Shown piece by piece: positions 33,867 through 36,909 of a DNA stretch of 36,909 nt. The stretch comes from Rhodobacterales bacterium 32-66-9 (lineage in GTDB: Bacteria > Pseudomonadota > Alphaproteobacteria > Rhodobacterales > Rhodobacteraceae). Location: the NCBI GenBank assembly GCA_002280405.1, contig NCDY01000017.1:1-36909 (forward strand), given 5' to 3'. Every line of letters begins with the position of its first letter. Position 1 is the stretch's first letter. The notes under the pieces are model-generated. The model saw only the letters and a program-made list of their open reading frames with translations. It made no database searches and was not told the DNA's origin. Both the position numbers and the translations under genes were made by a program.

Positions 33867-34879
33867 ATGAGCCTTATGAAATCCCTTGCCGGGGCAACCT
33901 GCACGTTGGCCCTTGTCGCGGGGACAGCAGTTGCCGAACCGGCCCTCATCTACGACCTTGGCGGCAAGTTCGACAAGAGCTTCAACGAGGCCGCCTTCAA
34001 CGGGGCCACGAAATGGGCGACCGAGACCGGCGGCACGTTCAAGGAACTGGAAATGCAGGACGAGGCCCAGCGCGAACAGGCGCTGCGCCGTCTGGCAGAA
34101 GCCGGTGCGAACCCGGTCGTGATGACCGGGTGATGACCGGCTTTGCGTTCGGTGACGTGCTTGCGAAAGTGGCTCCTGACTTCCCTGACACCAAATTCGC
34201 GATCATCGACGTGGACTGGCTACAGCTGCCAAACGTCGCTCAGATCGCGTTCGCCGAGCATGAGGGATCCTACCTCGTCGGCATGATGGCCGGCCTTGCA
34301 ACCAAGACCGGAACCGTAGGCTTCGTTGGCGGTATGGACATCCCGCTGATCCGCCGTTTCGGCTGCGGCTATGCCCAGGGCGTGCTGGCGGCCAAGCCCG
34401 ATGCCAAGGTCGTGCTCAACATGACCGGCACCACTCCGGCAGCCTGGGACGACCCCGTCAAGGGCGCGGAATTGGCGAAGGGCCAGAAGGCACAGGGCGC
34501 GGACGTGATCTACGCTGCGGCTGGTGGCACTGGCATCGGTGTCCTGCAAGCAGCCGCCGATGAGGGGATTCTGTCGATCGGCGTTGATAAGAACCAGAAC
34601 CCACTGCATCCGGGTTCTGTTCTCACCTCGATGCTTAAGCGTGTCGATGTTGCAGTGTACGAAGCCTTCAAGGCTGGAGACCAGCTTGAAGTGGGCAAGG
34701 TTTCGGTCCTGAATCTGGCAAATGACGGCGTCGGCTACGCGATGGACGAGAACAACGCGGCGCTCGTGACCCCGGAAATGCAGGCCGCAGTCGATGCCGC
34801 GGCTGAAAAGATCAAGTCGGGCGAACTGGTCGTGCACGACTACATGTCGGACGATACTTGCCCGGCCGCCACGTTCTGA
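33867..34879 (+). pseudogene. BMP-family ABC importer binding protein, frameshifted by an 11-bp duplication
   Basis: The gene starts at ATG 33867 after GGGAGAA. The first frame codes a signal peptide (about 1-23, ending AVAEPALIYD), then GGKFDKSFNEAAFNGA and runs to ANPVVMTG before a TGA at 34131-34133. The rest of the family (MTGFAFGDVLAKVAPDFP, GTVGFVGGMDIPLI, DVIYAAAGGTGIG, GVDKNQNPLHPGS) continues in another frame from ATG 34133 to 34879. Removing one copy of the tandem 11-mer at 34119-34140 restores one protein of 333 residues, the normal length. Members of this family bind nucleosides or purine-like ligands for ABC import. As written, the C-terminal part has no signal peptide, so function is doubtful unless the duplication is an assembly fault. 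Confidence 0.85.
34119..34140 (+). repeat. 11-bp tandem duplication inside the binding-protein gene
   Basis: GTGATGACCGG occurs twice with no gap (34119-34129 and 34130-34140). The duplication shifts the frame and creates TGATG, where the stop and a new ATG share a base. Confidence 0.95.
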
Positions 34880-34904
34880 TCGGCTGACAGCCTGAGAAGA
34901 AAAG

Positions 34905-34935
34905 TGCCGCGCCAGACCTCTGGCGCGGCATTCTT
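34905..34935 (+). terminator. Hairpin between binding-protein and ATPase genes
   Basis: A perfect GC-rich palindrome (34905-34916 with 34919-34930, in practice an 11-bp stem with a 4-base loop) is followed by TTCTT. It lies 25 bases after the binding-protein stop. Such hairpins between a binding protein and the rest of an ABC operon often lower downstream expression. Confidence 0.7.
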
Positions 34936-34993
34936 GCACAGGCTTCCCGACAAGGCCGCGCCACAGGCGGCGGGGGCCGACAGGGGGAACCAA

Positions 34994-36538
34994 ATGGCTG
35001 AGGCGGCATTTGCCATCGAACTGAAGGGCATCTCCAAGGCCTTCGGTCCGGTGCAGGCGAACAAGGACATCAACATCGCCGTCCCGCGCGGCACGATCCA
35101 CGGGATCATCGGCGAGAACGGCGCGGGGAAATCCACGCTGATGTCGATTCTCTATGGCTTCTACAAGGCCGACGCGGGCCAGATCCTTGTCAACGGCCAG
35201 CTTACCCCGATCCCCGACAGCCAGAGCGCGATCCGCGCCGGCATCGGCATGGTCTTCCAGCATTTCAAGCTGGTGCAGAATTTTTCGGTGCTGGAGAATA
35301 TCATCCTGGGCGTCGAGGACGGCCCGATGCTGAACACCTCGCTGTCGAAGGCCCGGAAGGAGCTGGAGCGTCTGGCCCGCGATTACGAGCTGGACGTCGA
35401 TCCGGACGCGCTGATCGAGGACCTGTCAGTCGGCCACCAGCAGCGGGTGGAGATCCTGAAGGCGCTGTACCGGCAGGCCGACATCCTGATCCTGGACGAA
35501 CCCACCGGCGTCCTTACCCCAGACGAGGCGGACCACCTGTTCCGCATCCTTCGCGGCCTGAAGGACCAGGGCAAGACCGTGATCCTGATCACCCACAAGC
35601 TGCGCGAGATCATGGAGGCCACGGACAACGTGAGCGTCATGCGGCGTGGGACGATGGTGGCCACAGTGAAGACCGCCGAGACCTCGCCCGAGCAGCTCGC
35701 CGAGCTGATGGTGGGCCGCAAGGTGCTTCTGGAAGTCGAGAAAGGCGCCGCGAAACCGGGCGAGGTGGTGCTGAAGGTCGAGGATCTGCGGGTGCGGGAC
35801 GAGCACAAGGTCGAACGGCTGAAGGGGATCAGCTTCGAGATCCGCGCGGGCGAGATCCTAGGGATCGCCGGGGTGGCGGGCAATGGCCAGTCCGAGCTTC
35901 TGGCAGCCCTGGGCGGAATGCACAGCGCCACCGGCAAGGTGACGCTGAAAGGCGCGGACCTGCCTCTGTCGGGCCAGGGGTCCGACGGGCAAAGCCGCCG
36001 CCGCGCGGGGATCGCGCATGTGCCGGAAGACCGGCATCACTACGGTCTGATCCTGGATTTCACCGCCTGGGAAAATATGGCCTTCGGGTATTTCAACGAC
36101 CCGGACTACCAGAAGAATGCCCTCTTCATGGACAACGAGGCGCTGCGCGACGATACCCGCAAAAAGATGGAGAAATTCGACGTCCGTCCGCCGGACCCAT
36201 GGCTGCCGGCCAAAAGCTTCTCGGGGGACAATCAACAGAAGATCGTCGTCGCGCGCGAGATGGAGCAGGACCCGGCGTTGTTGCTGATCGGCCAGCCCAC
36301 CCGGGGCGTGGACATCGGCGCCATCGAGTTCATCCACACCCAGATCATCGCGCTGCGCGACGCTGGCGCCGCGATCCTTCTGGTAAGCGTGGAACTGGAC
36401 GAGATCATGAGCCTCTCGGACCGCATCGCCGTGATGTTCGACGGCAGGATCATGGGCTTCCGCGATCCGGAGAAACCCGATGAACGCGAGTTGGGCCTGC
36501 TGATGGCCGGGGTCACCGGCAAAGGGGAGGCGGCGTGA
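34994..36538 (+). CDS. ABC importer ATPase with two fused nucleotide-binding domains (nucleoside type)
   Basis: The 514-residue protein has two ABC domains. The first has Walker A GENGAGKST (40-48), signature LSVGHQQ (144-150) and Walker B ILILDEP (164-170). The second has a degenerate Walker A VAGNGQSE, then SFSGDNQQKIVVARE and LLLIGQPTRGVD. One normal and one degenerate site is typical of the RbsA/BMP-importer ATPases. The ATG at 34994 follows GGGGGA; an in-frame opening to 34904 covers the hairpin. With the binding protein before it and a permease start after it, it powers import of a nucleoside-like ligand. Confidence 0.93.
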   Translation: MAEAAFAIELKGISKAFGPVQANKDINIAVPRGTIHGIIGENGAGKSTLMSILYGFYKADAGQILVNGQLTPIPDSQSAIRAGIGMVFQHFKLVQNFSVLENIILGVEDGPMLNTSLSKARKELERLARDYELDVDPDALIEDLSVGHQQRVEILKALYRQADILILDEPTGVLTPDEADHLFRILRGLKDQGKTVILITHKLREIMEATDNVSVMRRGTMVATVKTAETSPEQLAELMVGRKVLLEVEKGAAKPGEVVLKVEDLRVRDEHKVERLKGISFEIRAGEILGIAGVAGNGQSELLAALGGMHSATGKVTLKGADLPLSGQGSDGQSRRRAGIAHVPEDRHHYGLILDFTAWENMAFGYFNDPDYQKNALFMDNEALRDDTRKKMEKFDVRPPDPWLPAKSFSGDNQQKIVVAREMEQDPALLLIGQPTRGVDIGAIEFIHTQIIALRDAGAAILLVSVELDEIMSLSDRIAVMFDGRIMGFRDPEKPDERELGLLMAGVTGKGEAA

Positions 36539-36569
36539 TGCGCATGACCAGACCGCAGGCATCGTCCCG

Positions 36570-36660
36570 CCCCGCCCCGGCCGTGAGCCGGGGCCTCGGC
36601 TTCAACCTGACACGGCTTCTCCCTTCCGGCGCGAGGCCCCGGCTCACGGCCGGGGCGGGG
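36570..36660. repeat. 29-bp-arm inverted repeat between ATPase and permease genes
   Basis: Arms 36570-36598 and 36632-36660 are perfect inverted copies (29 bp) around a 33-base spacer. The arm core CCCCGGCCGTGAGCCGGGG is itself nearly symmetric. This looks like a palindromic intergenic repeat of the kind dispersed in alphaproteobacterial genomes. It would form a very stable hairpin in the operon transcript. Confidence 0.85.
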
Positions 36661-36709
36661 GTGGTCCGCAAAACCCGCAAGTCGCCGATGCCCACAGGAG
36701 AATGCTGAC

Positions 36710-36868
36710 ATGGACCGCTTGCCGCGCTGGGCTGTGACAGCACTGTATAGTTTCAATGCCGTGCTCTGTGCTTGCCTATCCTCGGCTGGGTTGGATTTGC
36801 AATCCCGGCATACCCGCCAAATCCATGGTGCTATTTTTTCCTTGTACCTTGAATTTGGGAATTGGTAA
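36710..36868 (+). pseudogene. Probable ABC importer permease start, lost after about 8 codons
   Basis: ATG 36710 follows AGGAGA and codes MDRLPRWA, a plausible start for the permease expected after the ATPase. From about 36732 the translation (VTALYSFNAVLCACLSS and on) no longer looks like a permease and stops at TAA 36866-36868. Composition drops from the high-GC background to 31 GC in 60 bases (36781-36840) and 26 in 60 (36841-36900). Either a mobile element has entered the gene here or the contig end is chimeric. Only one edge is in the window. Confidence 0.4.
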
Positions 36869-36909
36869 TTGACCATTTCTCCGTTCCATTGCGCTGGCAT
36901 CGACTTTTC
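36732..36909. other. Lower-GC segment of unknown origin at the right end
   Basis: The segment starts near TGTGACAGCACTGTATAG, carries A/T runs unlike the rest of the window and has an open frame on the minus strand (from 36900, MPAQWNGEMVNYQFPNSRYK) that continues into the permease start. It might be an insertion sequence end or foreign sequence; no transposase is recognisable in 178 bases. Confidence 0.4.

Noticed and set aside
33497-34132. Upstream extension of the second frame of the binding protein into rimI
   Set aside because: It overlaps rimI in another frame and the real N-terminus with signal peptide lies at 33867.
36538-36708. 56-codon frame from the ATGA at the end of the ATPase gene
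   Set aside because: It reads straight through both arms of the inverted repeat and looks like translation of the repeat.

Overview
The window is high-GC DNA from an alphaproteobacterium, most likely a member of the Rhodobacteraceae/Paracoccaceae. The argument rests on gene content and order: a complete ccoNOQP-ccoG-fixH-fixI-ccoS block, FNR-type boxes (TTGAC/T-N4-A/GTCAA) in front of ccoN and ccoG, and a universal stress protein gene divergent from ccoN. The species is inferred, not seen. No rRNA, tRNA or CRISPR array was found.

Layout, left to right. Positions 1-489 are the 3' end of a secreted protein gene. Positions 690-6700 form an envelope block on the plus strand: a tandem-PepSY exported protein, the lysyl-phosphatidylglycerol synthase/flippase MprF, a small membrane protein, and an OmpR-type response regulator overlapping its histidine kinase. 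A 565-base gap carrying a tandem 11-bp repeat of OmpR-family type leads to a small Gly/His-rich DUF2933-like protein, followed by a convergent MFS exporter. Positions 9480-13060 hold an overlapping three-gene unit: an NAD-dependent epimerase, a membrane protein built as heavy-metal-binding repeats + Met/His linker + SPW + VKOR + SPW, and a membrane-anchored cytochrome c. The metal-binding part of the middle gene is broken by an exact 52-base deletion between its repeats.

Positions 13117-26190 are all on the minus strand. Read in the direction of transcription they are ccoN, ccoO, ccoQ, ccoP (cbb3 oxidase), ccoG, fixH, fixI, ccoS (oxidase assembly and copper supply), then a HlyD-RbbA-ABC-2 permease export cluster. 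Positions 26403-30911 hold two universal stress proteins, a WecB-type UDP-GlcNAc 2-epimerase, and a MerR-type regulator divergent from a pair of overlapping PaaI-type thioesterases. Positions 31218-33720 are housekeeping genes: dgkA, a small unknown gene behind a two-hairpin repeat element, an Nfu iron-sulfur scaffold, tsaB and rimI.

The right end is a BMP-family (nucleoside-type) ABC importer: binding protein, fused double ATPase, and the start of a permease. It is damaged: an 11-bp tandem duplication frameshifts the binding protein, a 29-bp-arm inverted repeat sits between ATPase and permease, and the permease is lost after about 8 codons where the DNA changes to a lower-GC composition.

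The most unusual item is the HMBD-VKOR / epimerase / cytochrome c unit. Three apparent breaks (52-base deletion, 11-base duplication, composition change at the right end) could be real mutations or assembly faults; raw reads would decide.
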